DNA from: Psychrobacillus psychrodurans
GTDB taxonomy: Bacteria > Bacillota > Bacilli > Bacillales_A > Planococcaceae
Reading direction: 5' to 3' (one strand)
DNA: 64,000 nt
Assembly: GCF_027563345.1 (NCBI RefSeq)
Contig: NZ_JAMKBK010000015.1
Shown here piece after piece: positions 16,704-25,729 of the stretch. The notes beneath the pieces are model-generated. The model ran no database searches. It saw only the letters and a list, made by a program, of their open reading frames with translations, and was not told the origin of the DNA. The translations under genes and the position numbers were made by a program. Within the stretch, counting starts at the first letter, position 1; each line of letters starts with the position of its first letter.

Positions 16704-18425
16704 TTATTCTTCTAGATAACGATTCATCTTCAATGAAAAATCATCTTGTAAAGCTTTTAGTTTTTTTGAACTTTCTTCTTCTGACCCACTAAGCACTCCG
16801 AAATAATATTTAACTTTTGGCTCTGTTCCGCTTGGTCTCACACAAACCCATGAGCCGTCTGCTAGGAAGAACTTAATAACGTTTGATTTTGGCAGGAATA
16901 TTTCCTCTGTTTCTCGGCCATCTGTGAATGTTCTAACTGAGTGCAAGTAATCCTCTTGGGAAAGAACAGTAATTCCGGCAACTTCCGTAATTCTATTTAC
17001 ACGAACCTGCTCAAGTAAGTTTTGAATTGAATTCGCTCCACTTACTCCTTTTTTCGTAACAGATCTGAGTCCTTCCAAATAGAAACCATGTCTTTCATAT
17101 AAATGAGATAATACGTCGAGTAGAGTCTTACCTTGTTTTTTATAATAGGAAGCAGCTTCTATTATCGCAAGCACACTTTGTACTGCATCTTTGTCACGTG
17201 CAAAGTTTTTTATCAAATAACCATAACTTTCTTCATATCCAAATAAAAACTCAAACTCTTTGGTCTCTTCATATTTCTTAATCTTTTCACCGATAAATTT
17301 GAAACCAGTTAATACATCTTCTGTACTAACACTGTAATATTCGGCTATTACTCGTCCTAAATCAGAAGTAACAATGGTTTTAAATACCCGTCCATTTGCC
17401 GGTATATTCCCTTTTGCTTTACGCTGTGACAATAGATATTCGATTAATATTGCCCCGGTTTGATTGCCCGTTAAAAGCTTATATTTAGAAGCAGTTTTGA
17501 CAGCAATACCTACGCGATCACCATCTGGATCGACTGCTATTAGAATATCAGCACCATTTTTCTCTCCATATTGAATAGCATATTCAAAAGCACTTTGCTC
17601 TTCTGGATTTGGAGATTCCACTGTTGGGAAATCTCCATTTGGCTCCATTTGTTCCTCTACATAGGAGATGTGCTCGTAGCCAACCTCACTTAATATTCTC
17701 TTAACCGTTTTTCCAGATGCTCCATGTAAAGGAGTGAATACTACTTTCAAGCCAGAAGATGATGCGAATTCTCCATTTTCCTGAACTGTTTTTAACGCAT
17801 CCATATATGCTTGATCCATTATCTCATCTAACTGTATTACTAATTTTTTATCTGGATTTCTTTGATCGATATGAATTGCATCTCCCGCATCATTTACGTG
17901 TTGGATAACTACTTCGGCGTCTTCTAGATTTAACTGTGCTCCATCCTCGCCATAAACCTTGTACCCATTATATTCAGGAGGATTATGACTTGCAGTAATG
18001 ACTATTCCCATGAATGCATGTAAATGTCTTACTGAAAATGAAAGCTGGGGTGTAGTTCTAGGCTCATTAAATAGATAAGCTTTTATACCATTAGATGCTA
18101 GTGTATTAGCTGCTTCCAGCGCAAATTCGGGAGAGTACCTACGACTATCATAAGCAATAACTACTCCACGCTCCATCGCTTCTGCTCCAGCCCCTTTAAT
18201 ATAAGAAGCAAGTCCAGTGGTCGCTTTACGAACAGTATACGTATTTATACGATTCGTACCAGCACCGATCTCCCCTCGCATCCCGCCAGTTCCGAACTCT
18301 AAATCACGGTAGAATGCATCTTCCATTTTTTTTTCATCTTTTGTTAGGAGTTGAAGATCCTCCTTCCAATTTGACTCTAGCTCTGAGAAGTTATTCCATT
18401 GGTCAAATAGTTGTCTATATCGCAT
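16704..18425 (-). CDS. pgcA: alpha-phosphoglucomutase
   Basis: A 573-residue phosphohexomutase of four domains. The phosphoserine loop is TASHNP with Ser146, the metal loop is DPDGDRVG, the sugar-specificity loop GYEESYGY, and the phosphate-binding C-terminal loop RPSGTEPK. It interconverts glucose 6-phosphate and glucose 1-phosphate, feeding UDP-glucose for glycolipid and teichoic-acid synthesis. Length matches PgcA (YhxB) of B. subtilis. It lies 21 bases downstream of yhcX on the same strand. GAGGGG stands 11 bases before ATG. Confidence 0.93.
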   Translation of the reverse strand: MRYRQLFDQWNNFSELESNWKEDLQLLTKDEKKMEDAFYRDLEFGTGGMRGEIGAGTNRINTYTVRKATTGLASYIKGAGAEAMERGVVIAYDSRRYSPEFALEAANTLASNGIKAYLFNEPRTTPQLSFSVRHLHAFMGIVITASHNPPEYNGYKVYGEDGAQLNLEDAEVVIQHVNDAGDAIHIDQRNPDKKLVIQLDEIMDQAYMDALKTVQENGEFASSSGLKVVFTPLHGASGKTVKRILSEVGYEHISYVEEQMEPNGDFPTVESPNPEEQSAFEYAIQYGEKNGADILIAVDPDGDRVGIAVKTASKYKLLTGNQTGAILIEYLLSQRKAKGNIPANGRVFKTIVTSDLGRVIAEYYSVSTEDVLTGFKFIGEKIKKYEETKEFEFLFGYEESYGYLIKNFARDKDAVQSVLAIIEAASYYKKQGKTLLDVLSHLYERHGFYLEGLRSVTKKGVSGANSIQNLLEQVRVNRITEVAGITVLSQEDYLHSVRTFTDGRETEEIFLPKSNVIKFFLADGSWVCVRPSGTEPKVKYYFGVLSGSEEESSKKLKALQDDFSLKMNRYLEE

Positions 18426-18446
18426 ATGCTTGTTAACCCCTCTCTA

Positions 18447-19988
18447 TCATTTTTTATAATTGACACTATATATATCATGACGTCTATCTTTTAATTGTTT
18501 GACCGTCCCGTCTTGACGTTGACGTCGTAGGATTTCTAAATCTACATCTCCTATTAAAACCATTTCTACATTCGGCTCAGTTTCCCCTACAATACCATCT
18601 CGGGCAAATTCAAAGTCAGATGGTGCGAAAATAGCAGATTGTGCATATTGAATATCCATATTTTCTGTTTGCGGTAAGTTTCCAACTGTCCCTGAAATAA
18701 CTGTATAGATTTGATTTTCAATTGCCCGTGCTTGTGCACAATAACGAACACGCAGGTAACCTTGACGATCCTCTGTACAAAATGGTGAGAAAATAATATT
18801 CGCACCCATATCTGTTGCAATACGTGCAAGCTCTGGAAACTCTATATCATAACAAATTTGAATCGCAATTTTACCACAATCCGTATCAAATACCTGAACG
18901 GAGTCACCTGCACTAATCCCCCACCATTTGCGTTCGTTCGGTGTAATATGGATTTTATATTGCTTATCAATTGCGCCATCTCGGTGGAATAAATAAGCGA
19001 TATTATATATTTCCTCATTTTCTTCTTCCACAAAGTGAGAGCCAGCAATAATATTAATGTTGTAACGGATCGATAAATCTGAAAACAACTCCATATATTG
19101 CGGAGTGTACTCCGTCAATTTACGAACCGCCTGACTTGGTGATGGTTCATTCAAGAACGACATTAGCTGTGTAGTAAAGATTTCCGGAAACACAACAAAA
19201 TCAGATTGAGCATCGGACGCCACATCAACAAAATATTCACATTGGTTAGCAAACTCTTCAAATGAATTAATTTTACGCATCATATACTGCACAGCACAAA
19301 TTCTTACAGGATAGCTCGTTTTGAAATGACGTTTCGAAAGTGGAATATAATCAACATTATTCCACTCCATCAGTGTCGCATATTTGGCAGATGCTCTGTC
19401 ATCTGGTAGATAATTAGGATTAATACGCATCAATGTAAAGCCATTCATTAATTGGAATGTTAAAACTGGATCATATATTTTATGGCGAGAAACAGACGTC
19501 ACGTATTCCCTTGGTGACATTTCATCCGCAAATTTATGATAGTTTGGAATACGCCCTCCAATAATTATTGATTTTAAATTGAATTGTCTTGCAATATCTT
19601 TTCTACCCTCATATAAACGTTGACCAACCTTCATTCTTCTATATTCTGGGTGTACCATTACCTCGATCCCGTATAAGTTATATCCTTCGGGATTATGGTT
19701 TGTAATATATCCTGCATCTGTCACATCCGACCAGGAATGGCGGTCATCATACTCATCAAAATTAATAATAAGACTTGAACAAGAACCAATTACTTTTCCG
19801 TCTAGCTCAGCAACTAACTGCCCTTCTGGGAAAATAGTTAAGTGACTACGTAAATGGGCAACTTTCCATGGATCCATACCCGGAAAACATAAACGCTGAA
19901 TTTCTAAAATTGACTCTATATCAGAAAAAGACATTTGTCTTATAATCATGCTTTGTTCAAACTGAGATAAATCAAATTCCTCTGTCAT
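18447..19988 (-). CDS. yhcX: GNAT acetyltransferase-nitrilase fusion YhcX
   Basis: A 513-residue two-domain enzyme. Residues about 14-190 form a GNAT N-acetyltransferase (MVHPEYRRMKVGQRLY is the acetyl-CoA loop); about 225-500 form a carbon-nitrogen hydrolase with the triad Glu269 (FPEIFT), Lys345 (YKIHITP) and Cys379 (QICYDIEFPE). Length equals B. subtilis YhcX. The substrate is unknown; the fusion suggests coupled acetylation and amide hydrolysis of one compound, which is inference. GAGGAG is 8 bases before ATG. Confidence 0.9.
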   Translation of the reverse strand: MTEEFDLSQFEQSMIIRQMSFSDIESILEIQRLCFPGMDPWKVAHLRSHLTIFPEGQLVAELDGKVIGSCSSLIINFDEYDDRHSWSDVTDAGYITNHNPEGYNLYGIEVMVHPEYRRMKVGQRLYEGRKDIARQFNLKSIIIGGRIPNYHKFADEMSPREYVTSVSRHKIYDPVLTFQLMNGFTLMRINPNYLPDDRASAKYATLMEWNNVDYIPLSKRHFKTSYPVRICAVQYMMRKINSFEEFANQCEYFVDVASDAQSDFVVFPEIFTTQLMSFLNEPSPSQAVRKLTEYTPQYMELFSDLSIRYNINIIAGSHFVEEENEEIYNIAYLFHRDGAIDKQYKIHITPNERKWWGISAGDSVQVFDTDCGKIAIQICYDIEFPELARIATDMGANIIFSPFCTEDRQGYLRVRYCAQARAIENQIYTVISGTVGNLPQTENMDIQYAQSAIFAPSDFEFARDGIVGETEPNVEMVLIGDVDLEILRRQRQDGTVKQLKDRRHDIYSVNYKK

Positions 19989-20053
19989 TTTATCGGCTCC
20001 TCTTTTATTAAGTAACTTTCATTATATAGCTCTTTTCACTTCAGATAAAATAT

Positions 20054-20082
20054 TTTACATGTAATTAAAGAAGCCTTATACT
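20054..20082 (+). promoter_or_regulatory. sigma-A promoter of bdbC operon
   Basis: TTTACA, a 17-base spacer and TATACT match the consensus at 5 of 6 positions in each box. The distance to the bdbC start is about 35 bases. Confidence 0.7.
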
Positions 20083-20117
20083 TTAATTTGAGTTCAAAGT
20101 AATTTAAAGGAGTTCAT

Positions 20118-20543
20118 ATGACAAAAAAAATAGAAAATCTACTATTATTTATGTGGACCGTTGCTTTAACTGCAACGTTAGGTTCCCTCTATTTTTCAGA
20201 GATAAGAGGGTACGAACCCTGTGATCTATGTTGGTACCAACGTATACTCATGTATCCACTTGTGCTAATATTGGGAGTTGCATACGTTCAAAAGAATCCG
20301 AAAATCGCAGTAACCTCACTTGTATTCTCTGTGATCGGTGGATGTATTTCTGCCTATCATTATAGCATTCAAAAACTGACTTTCATGCAAGAATCGGCAC
20401 CAGCTTGTGGGAGAGTTGCTTGTACAGGGGAATATATAAACTATGCAGGCTTTATAACAATTCCATTTTTAGCTCTAGTTGCATTTATTTTAATCGCAAT
20501 TACAAGTGTTATTGTATGGAGAAACATCAAGGAGGAAAAATAA
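20118..20543 (+). CDS. bdbC: DsbB-like thiol-disulfide oxidoreductase
   Basis: A 141-residue membrane protein with four helices. The two periplasm-side cysteine pairs of the DsbB family are present: CDLC at 35-38 and Cys97/Cys102. It passes electrons from a thioredoxin-like oxidase to quinones and so drives disulfide formation in exported proteins. AAAGGAG precedes ATG. The next gene starts 2 bases after its stop and encodes a thioredoxin-fold protein that could be its partner. Confidence 0.9.
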   Translation: MTKKIENLLLFMWTVALTATLGSLYFSEIRGYEPCDLCWYQRILMYPLVLILGVAYVQKNPKIAVTSLVFSVIGGCISAYHYSIQKLTFMQESAPACGRVACTGEYINYAGFITIPFLALVAFILIAITSVIVWRNIKEEK

Positions 20544-20544
20544 C

Positions 20545-21015
20545 TTGAAGAAACTACTTATATTTGGTGGTATTATTATTGCAATCTTTGTATTAATCTT
20601 TGTTTTAAACTCTCAGAAAAACAAGGATGCGTTAGCTAATAACCCATACGATACTGACAACTTAAAGCAATCTACCATCGATCTTATCGATGACCCAAAC
20701 TATCAGAACATTATTTTACCAGAAGACTTGAAGAAAAAGATTGCTACTGGGGAACCTGTTACAGCTTATTTCTTCAGCCCAGAATGTGTACATTGCCAAG
20801 AAATGACACCACGTCTATCTCCACTTGCTGAAAAAAATGACATTGAAATCGTCAAATATAATGTACTTGAATATGAAAAAGGATGGAATGACTACCTTAT
20901 CCAAGCAACACCAACAATGATTTATTTTGAAGATGGCAAAGAGGTTGTAAGAGTAGAAGGCGCCATTTCTAATGAACAGATTCAAGAGTTCTTTGATGAA
21001 GTCGTTTTAAAATAA
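20545..21015 (+). CDS. membrane-anchored thioredoxin-like protein
   Basis: A 156-residue protein with one N-terminal membrane segment (about 2-22) and an extracellular thioredoxin fold. The active site is CVHC within FFSPECVHCQEM; the cis-Pro is in QATPTMIYF. Start TTG at 20545 follows AAGGAGG by 9 bases; the frame opens earlier but inside bdbC. It probably works with BdbC as the protein-thiol oxidase (BdbA/BdbD role). It is shorter than BdbD, so orthology is not claimed. Confidence 0.8.
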   Translation: MKKLLIFGGIIIAIFVLIFVLNSQKNKDALANNPYDTDNLKQSTIDLIDDPNYQNIILPEDLKKKIATGEPVTAYFFSPECVHCQEMTPRLSPLAEKNDIEIVKYNVLEYEKGWNDYLIQATPTMIYFEDGKEVVRVEGAISNEQIQEFFDEVVLK

Positions 21016-21052
21016 CCAAAAGGGTCATGTCGAGTAGACAGGCCCTTTTTTT
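21016..21052 (+). terminator. terminator after bdbC operon
   Basis: AAAGGG..TGTC pairs with GACA.GCCCTTT around GAGTA, followed by T7, right after the stop codon. Confidence 0.85.
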
Positions 21053-21070
21053 AAAGGAGCGGGAAAATTA

Positions 21071-21919
21071 ATGATTCATACATTCACTTATACTATCCAA
21101 GAGGATGGTTTAACTATCGACAGTCTTTTCCAAGAAAAGTGGAAGCTAGGTAAAAAGTTAATACATGAACTACGTATGCAAAAGGCCGTGAGCAATAAGA
21201 ACGAAGAACTTCTTCAATGGAAACTTCCGAACAAAAAAGGGGATGTACTTGTCATTAAATGGGAAGGAGAATCCTCTAACTATCTTCTTTCCGATCAAAT
21301 CCCTTTGTATGTGACGTATGAGGATGAGTATTTACTAATTGCCTCTAAACCACGTGGTGTATCCACGCATCCAAACGAAGAAGGTCAAAATCATACCTTT
21401 ATGAACACCGTAACAAATTATTTACACAGTAAAGGTCATCATTACGGGGAACATGTACATCGCATCGATGAAGGCACTAAGGGATTAATCGTCATTGCAA
21501 AAAATCCACTTGTCAAAGGTATGCTTGATCGAATGTTGGAAAATAAAACAATCGTCCGCACCTATGAAGCAATAGTAGAAGGCCAAGTAAAAAATCAGCA
21601 TGGTACTATTCGAGCAGCTATTGGAAACGACCGTCACCATCCAACTCGAAAAAGAGTATCACCATCTGGGCAAAATGCGATCACTCATTATGAAATTGCA
21701 GGAAAGCATGAACAGTTCACGAAAATACATGCAATTTTAGAAACTGGACGGACGCACCAAATCCGTGTCCACTTAGCTCACTTAGGACATCCAATTGTAG
21801 GGGACGAACTATATGGAGCTAAAAAAACACCTACTAAAATGTATGAGCTACATGCATTTAAAGTTCAATTTAACCACCCAATAACAGGCGAAGTGCTAGT
21901 TGTTGAAGATAAAAGATAA
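21071..21919 (+). CDS. yhcT: RluA-family RNA pseudouridine synthase YhcT
   Basis: A 282-residue synthase. The catalytic motif is HRIDEGTKG with Asp133, a variant of the common HRLDxxTSG. The C-terminal signature ETGRTHQIRVHLAHLGHPIVGD is complete. It isomerises uridines in rRNA or tRNA; the exact site is unknown. The N-terminal 75 residues are a reduced S4-like part. YhcT of B. subtilis is a close match in size and lies in the same chromosomal neighbourhood. Confidence 0.85.
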   Translation: MIHTFTYTIQEDGLTIDSLFQEKWKLGKKLIHELRMQKAVSNKNEELLQWKLPNKKGDVLVIKWEGESSNYLLSDQIPLYVTYEDEYLLIASKPRGVSTHPNEEGQNHTFMNTVTNYLHSKGHHYGEHVHRIDEGTKGLIVIAKNPLVKGMLDRMLENKTIVRTYEAIVEGQVKNQHGTIRAAIGNDRHHPTRKRVSPSGQNAITHYEIAGKHEQFTKIHAILETGRTHQIRVHLAHLGHPIVGDELYGAKKTPTKMYELHAFKVQFNHPITGEVLVVEDKR

Positions 21920-22035
21920 AAGATAGTAGGAATAGAATAACGGAAGATTATTTGTGGGACAATGCAAAAAGGCTATTGAATGTTGCGTTACAGCCTCTCA
22001 ACGTTGCAGATAATTTGTGGAATGTTGCGTAATCG

Positions 22036-22080
22036 AAAAAAACAGATGAGAAATGAGAATTTCTCATCTGCTTTTTTTAA
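22036..22080. terminator. bidirectional terminator between yhcT and a NUDIX gene
   Basis: Perfect 12-bp stem CAGATGAGAAAT / ATTTCTCATCTG with a 4-base loop, an A run before and a T run after. Confidence 0.9.
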
Positions 22081-22089
22081 CCAATCAAT

Positions 22090-22800
22090 CTAAATATTTT
22101 TATCCATTTTCACTTCAAACTTAGGATTTGTTACATACTCCATATATTTTACCTCGCCTTTAAAGCTTTCATATGCCTCGTATCGTGCTCTAACAGCAGG
22201 GGCAGTTATGAATTCTAGTACTCTCTCCTTCTTAACCCAACAACTCTCAGAAGTTTCCTCGGAGGTACTTAACACTCCACCAATAGGCTTACCTACAAAA
22301 TCGAACATTACTTTAGTAGGCACATCTGTAACTTCGTCATACCATTTATAGATTCCTGTATTTGAATAGGTTCCTATTAAGTGACCTACTTCAATATCAA
22401 TTCCACTTTCTTCTTTTACTTCTCGAACTAACGCATCTATTAGATTTTCTCCAACTTCCACTTGTCCACCAGGATAGACCCATCCTCCATGCTGCGTTTT
22501 TACTAAAAGAATTTCTCCTTGCTCATTTTCAACAATTCCCCCAACAGCTACAATATGCGTAGGCATAATCATTCTATTTACCCCCTTGTTATTTCTACCC
22601 TTTCTTTTATATATAAAAGTCCAAATAAAAAAGCCACATAATATCATGTAACCCCAAATTCTAATAACATCATGCGTTTCCCTTGGTAAAACTAAAAATA
22701 AAACAGCTGAAATAATCCCTGTTGGAAGTACAATATAAAACCACATACGAACAATGGGATTGCGAAAACTGACTTCAAAACGATCCTGTTCATCCATCAT
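22090..22800 (-). CDS. membrane-anchored NUDIX hydrolase
   Basis: A 236-residue protein. Two hydrophobic helices (about 15-35 and 42-62) come first, then a NUDIX domain (about 78-200) whose box reads GQVEVGENLIDALVREVKEE, matching GX5EX7REUXEE. It hydrolyses a nucleoside-diphosphate-linked compound; the substrate is unknown. N-terminal membrane helices are unusual for NUDIX enzymes. Its start overlaps the stop of the upstream small membrane protein gene by ATGA, which implies coupled translation. Confidence 0.8.
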   Translation of the reverse strand: MMDEQDRFEVSFRNPIVRMWFYIVLPTGIISAVLFLVLPRETHDVIRIWGYMILCGFFIWTFIYKRKGRNNKGVNRMIMPTHIVAVGGIVENEQGEILLVKTQHGGWVYPGGQVEVGENLIDALVREVKEESGIDIEVGHLIGTYSNTGIYKWYDEVTDVPTKVMFDFVGKPIGGVLSTSEETSESCWVKKERVLEFITAPAVRARYEAYESFKGEVKYMEYVTNPKFEVKMDKNI

Positions 22801-23144
22801 AATTCTTCTCTTGAGGCATGCCTCTCATATTTGTTCCATTTATTGAAGTTATAGTAAAATTGGATTACTTCTCCGATAATACAAATGCTGAAGAATACAA
22901 TGACTATATTAGTGGGCAATAATGGATATCGGTATATAATAAAGAAACATACGATGTAAATTGGAAGTGACCATAACGTGCGAAGCATTCTTCTTCTATA
23001 GCTCAACTTAAAATAAGGAAATGCAAATCCCTTATCAGTCTTAGGTTCATTCTTATACAGAACCCAAAGAACAAAATTGACAAAGATACATACACCAGTA
23101 ATTACACAAAAAATCAATATCGTTGAACTAGAAATAATAATCAC
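22797..23144 (-). CDS. small membrane protein, unknown function
   Basis: A 115-residue protein with three likely membrane segments (about 5-27, 55-75, 77-97) and a basic C-terminus. No family recognised. Translationally coupled by a 4-base overlap to the membrane-anchored NUDIX gene, so the two products may form a complex. Confidence 0.65.
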   Translation of the reverse strand: MIIISSSTILIFCVITGVCIFVNFVLWVLYKNEPKTDKGFAFPYFKLSYRRRMLRTLWSLPIYIVCFFIIYRYPLLPTNIVIVFFSICIIGEVIQFYYNFNKWNKYERHASREEL

Positions 23145-23180
23145 TCCTTAAAGTTATTTCACTTAAAAATCAAACTCTTA

Positions 23181-23729
23181 TCAGCTTTCGGACAAAAAGT
23201 TTTTAGCCATAAAATAAGCACTAGCAGTGAACAACTGCGTTTTAATCTCATTCGTTTTTATTAGCGATCCTAATAACTCAAAATCAATCAGCTTTATATT
23301 TATCTGTTCGGTTTCATCTAAATCTTGTTCATATTGTTTAACTGCATCTTGTAAAAGAAAGGTTTTAATTTTGTTATTTTGTGTGGCGGGATTTATCATA
23401 AATTCACCTAACAAAATAGGTTTCAGATGTGAAACATAGCCAGTTTCTTCTTTAATTTCTCTAATAATGCCTTCTTCGTCTGTCTCATTGTTTTCTTTTT
23501 TTCCTGCTGGAATTTCAAAATAATTATCATTTCCAGCATGTCTATATTGTTCGACAAGCACCATTTGGTTTTCTTTTGTAAGCACAACTGCATTCACCCA
23601 ATCGGAATATTCATTTACATAATAATCATTGATCACAATCCCATTTGGGAGCTCACATATATCTTTTCTAATATTTCCATAAGGGCTTTTATGAACATAT
23701 TCAGACTTTAACATTTTCCACTGTTTCAT
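23181..23729 (-). CDS. NUDIX hydrolase, ADP-ribose pyrophosphatase-like
   Basis: A 182-residue soluble NUDIX protein. The box GKKENNETDEEGIIREIKEE (residues about 80-99) is complete, preceded by QYRHAG and PAGKKE as in the ADP-ribose pyrophosphatase group (NudF-like). It probably cleaves ADP-ribose or a related nucleoside diphosphate. ATG at 23729 lies 7 bases after GAAGG; the GTG at 23738 overlaps the ribosome-binding site and is rejected. Confidence 0.8.
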   Translation of the reverse strand: MKQWKMLKSEYVHKSPYGNIRKDICELPNGIVINDYYVNEYSDWVNAVVLTKENQMVLVEQYRHAGNDNYFEIPAGKKENNETDEEGIIREIKEETGYVSHLKPILLGEFMINPATQNNKIKTFLLQDAVKQYEQDLDETEQINIKLIDFELLGSLIKTNEIKTQLFTASAYFMAKNFLSES

Positions 23730-23795
23730 ATTTATCACCTTCTAATGCTTTATTTCATCATTCGTTAGAAATGATTCCTAACCAATTGCCTTTCA

Positions 23796-24074
23796 TCAAT
23801 GCAGGATAATTGCGAATAGGATATACAAAACCCCTAATCCTATTTCTCTTCCTATAATTTTCTTACTTTCTTTCTGTAGATAACTTTCTATTCCTTCTAA
23901 GATGGAATTAATTCCTACAAACACGAACACTAACTTCACATAGAAAATATCAATACCGTTTATAATGGCCATTACTAACATTGCAATCATCAAGCCTAGC
24001 AATAACAGTTTTAGTATTATGAATGGTGTACTACTTTTTTTCTTATTAGTTTTTTCAAAAAATATATTCATCAA
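23796..24074 (-). CDS. small membrane protein (possibly DUF3953)
   Basis: A 92-residue protein with a Lys/Ser-rich N-terminus and three hydrophobic segments (about 20-40, 46-62, 75-91). The layout resembles the DUF3953 family, but I am not certain of it. No function is known. Confidence 0.55.
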   Translation of the reverse strand: MMNIFFEKTNKKKSSTPFIILKLLLLGLMIAMLVMAIINGIDIFYVKLVFVFVGINSILEGIESYLQKESKKIIGREIGLGVLYILFAIILH

Positions 24075-24165
24075 GGGACCTCATCTAATATTTATTAAAC
24101 TATATTACTAATACGTTAAAATATGTAATAGGTTTCATTAAAGAGTAATATTTTCCAATAATATA
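24075..24165. other. short AT-rich spacer
   Basis: No gene. Together with 24215-24372 it makes a 300-base gap broken only by the hairpin at 24166-24214. The part 24240-24372 contains GGAGG followed by only a 5-codon frame; no real gene is visible. Confidence 0.4.
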
Positions 24166-24214
24166 AAAACACGTTAGTTTCCTTCTTGATTGAAGAAAAA
24201 CTACCGTGCTAGTT
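24166..24214 (-). terminator. terminator downstream of aldo/keto reductase
   Basis: Minus strand: CACG-GTAGTTT pairs with AAACTA-CGTG, with TTC/GAA inside, followed by T5. It lies about 160 bases past the reductase stop. Confidence 0.6.
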
Positions 24215-24372
24215 GATTATTGAATTATTAGTTGCTTTTAAGAAGTGGGGATAGCGAGAAAGTCGAATCTGCTTGGAGTATACATTGGGACAAAGGCTAT
24301 ATATGTCCAGCCGAAGTTTACTAATTCAAGGAGGTTCTGTCTCGTACATGGAGAGCGTTCACTGAAACAGGA

Positions 24373-25212
24373 TTAGAAACTAAAATTATCTGGATCTTTA
24401 CCAGTCCGCTCATTTAAATTCAGCGCATCAATATTTTTCATATCCTCGAAGGATAACTCAAAGTCATATACATCCATATTCTCAGCGATTCTAGATGGAT
24501 TTTCTGATTTAGGAATAACGATTAAATCATGTTGCAGATGCCATCTAATAATTGTTTGAGCAGTCGATTTACTGTATTTTGTACTAATCCGTTTCAATGT
24601 TGGCTCTTCTAGTATTCGACCTCTTGCTAGTGGTGACCACGAAGTTATCGCTATTCCCTGCTCTTCACAATACTCACGTAGATCAAACTGAGTAAGTCGC
24701 GGATGACATTCAATTTGGTTGACCATTGGTTTAATGTTTGCTTTTGCAGCAATTGCCTCTAAATGATGTGCATGATGATTCGCTACTCCAGTAGCACGTA
24801 TTAGCTTTTCATCATATAGACGTTCTATCGCTCGATATGTATCTACAAAAGTTTCTTTTACTGGCCAATGCGTTAAATATAAATCTACGTAGTCCATTCC
24901 TAATAACTCTAAAGATTTTTCGAATGCTCTGAGTGTTTGATCGTAACCTTGATCTGTGTTCCATACTTTTGTTGTAATGAATATGTCTTTGCGCGGAACA
25001 TTTGATGCTCGGATGGCATCTCCTACTTCTTTTTCGTTGGCGTACAAACTTGCAGTATCAATATGACGATAACCATAATCCAATGCAGCTGTAATTGCTT
25101 GAATAGCAATATCTGGTTCTGTCATTTTATAAACACCTAAACCAAGTCTTGGCATCTCAATTCCGTTTGCTAATTGTTTCGTTGAATGTATATTTAAAGT
25201 CAATTTTTTCAT
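24373..25212 (-). CDS. aldo/keto reductase
   Basis: A 279-residue NADPH-dependent reductase with a TIM-barrel fold. Family signatures are GYRHIDTASLYANE (catalytic Asp and Tyr), the Lys in FITTKVWN, the His in LYLTHWP, and IPKSENPSRI near the C-terminus for cofactor phosphate binding. It resembles the AKR5-type enzymes YtbE/YvgN, which reduce methylglyoxal and other aldehydes. The natural substrate is uncertain. Confidence 0.88.
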   Translation of the reverse strand: MKKLTLNIHSTKQLANGIEMPRLGLGVYKMTEPDIAIQAITAALDYGYRHIDTASLYANEKEVGDAIRASNVPRKDIFITTKVWNTDQGYDQTLRAFEKSLELLGMDYVDLYLTHWPVKETFVDTYRAIERLYDEKLIRATGVANHHAHHLEAIAAKANIKPMVNQIECHPRLTQFDLREYCEEQGIAITSWSPLARGRILEEPTLKRISTKYSKSTAQTIIRWHLQHDLIVIPKSENPSRIAENMDVYDFELSFEDMKNIDALNLNERTGKDPDNFSF

Positions 25213-25221
25213 CCTTTCTTA

Positions 25222-25257
25222 TGAGGAAAACGACTGATATAAATCAGTCGTTTTCTC
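25222..25257. terminator. terminator overlapping the 3' end of a 60-aa gene
   Basis: GAAAACGACTGA and TCAGTCGTTTTC pair exactly around a 6-base AT loop. The right arm as read on the plus strand encodes the last codons and stop of the minus-strand gene starting at 25426, so the stop codon sits inside the terminator stem. Confidence 0.85.
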
Positions 25258-25426
25258 TTTTCTTCATGGAAGAAGTGACTTCAGATTGAGCAGGATCAGA
25301 TACACGATTATCTTCTTCTAGCTCTTTATTGTCCCTCATTCTATCCATCTGTTTTCCTAATTGCTTTACTTCTTCCATGTTAGTTGCCATTGAACCGTTC
25401 TCTGGACCATTTTTGAATTCATTCAT
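25244..25426 (-). CDS. small acidic hydrophilic protein, 60 aa
   Basis: Starts MNEFKNGPENGSM and is rich in Glu, Asp, Lys and Asn, with no Cys and no hydrophobic segment; probably disordered or a single helix. AGGAG precedes ATG by 11 bases. The frame is open up to 25510, but without a ribosome-binding site. No family recognised; it may be a spore- or stress-associated small protein (guess). Confidence 0.55.
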   Translation of the reverse strand: MNEFKNGPENGSMATNMEEVKQLGKQMDRMRDNKELEEDNRVSDPAQSEVTSSMKKREND

Positions 25427-25583
25427 TCCAAAAATCACTCCTTTTCTTAATGTTAGTAGAATATTCGAAAGGTTGCAACATTCAAATGAACGATTTTTGT
25501 CAAATTTCATTTTTTCGCATTATTTCTTTTTCAAACAATTTAGGGTATACTAGGTGCAGAATACTAAAGAGGAGGCACTCCAT

Positions 25584-25679
25584 ATGAAATTAATCCTTAT
25601 TCTTGGTGTTTGTATTTCGTTCCTTGCTGCAATTTTCAAAGCTGGATACGACGACAAACCAGGTGCATCTGAAAAATAA
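25584..25679 (+). CDS. 31-aa small membrane peptide
   Basis: Starts MKLILILGVCISFLAAIF and ends in a polar tail GYDDKPGASEK. A single N-terminal hydrophobic helix of about 17 residues suggests a membrane-bound peptide. A strong ribosome-binding site (AGAGGAGG) and a TATACT -10 box (25546-25551) stand upstream, and an intrinsic terminator follows within 6 bases. This forms a complete one-gene transcription unit. No function known. Confidence 0.7.
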   Translation: MKLILILGVCISFLAAIFKAGYDDKPGASEK

Positions 25680-25684
25680 TCTAT

Positions 25685-25722
25685 TTAAAACGGGCGAGTC
25701 TTTTATGACATCGTCCGTTTTT
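25685..25722 (+). terminator. terminator of the 31-aa peptide gene
   Basis: AAACGGGCGA pairs with TCGTCCGTTT (one G-U pair), followed by T7. Confidence 0.85.
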
Positions 25723-25729
25723 TTATCTG

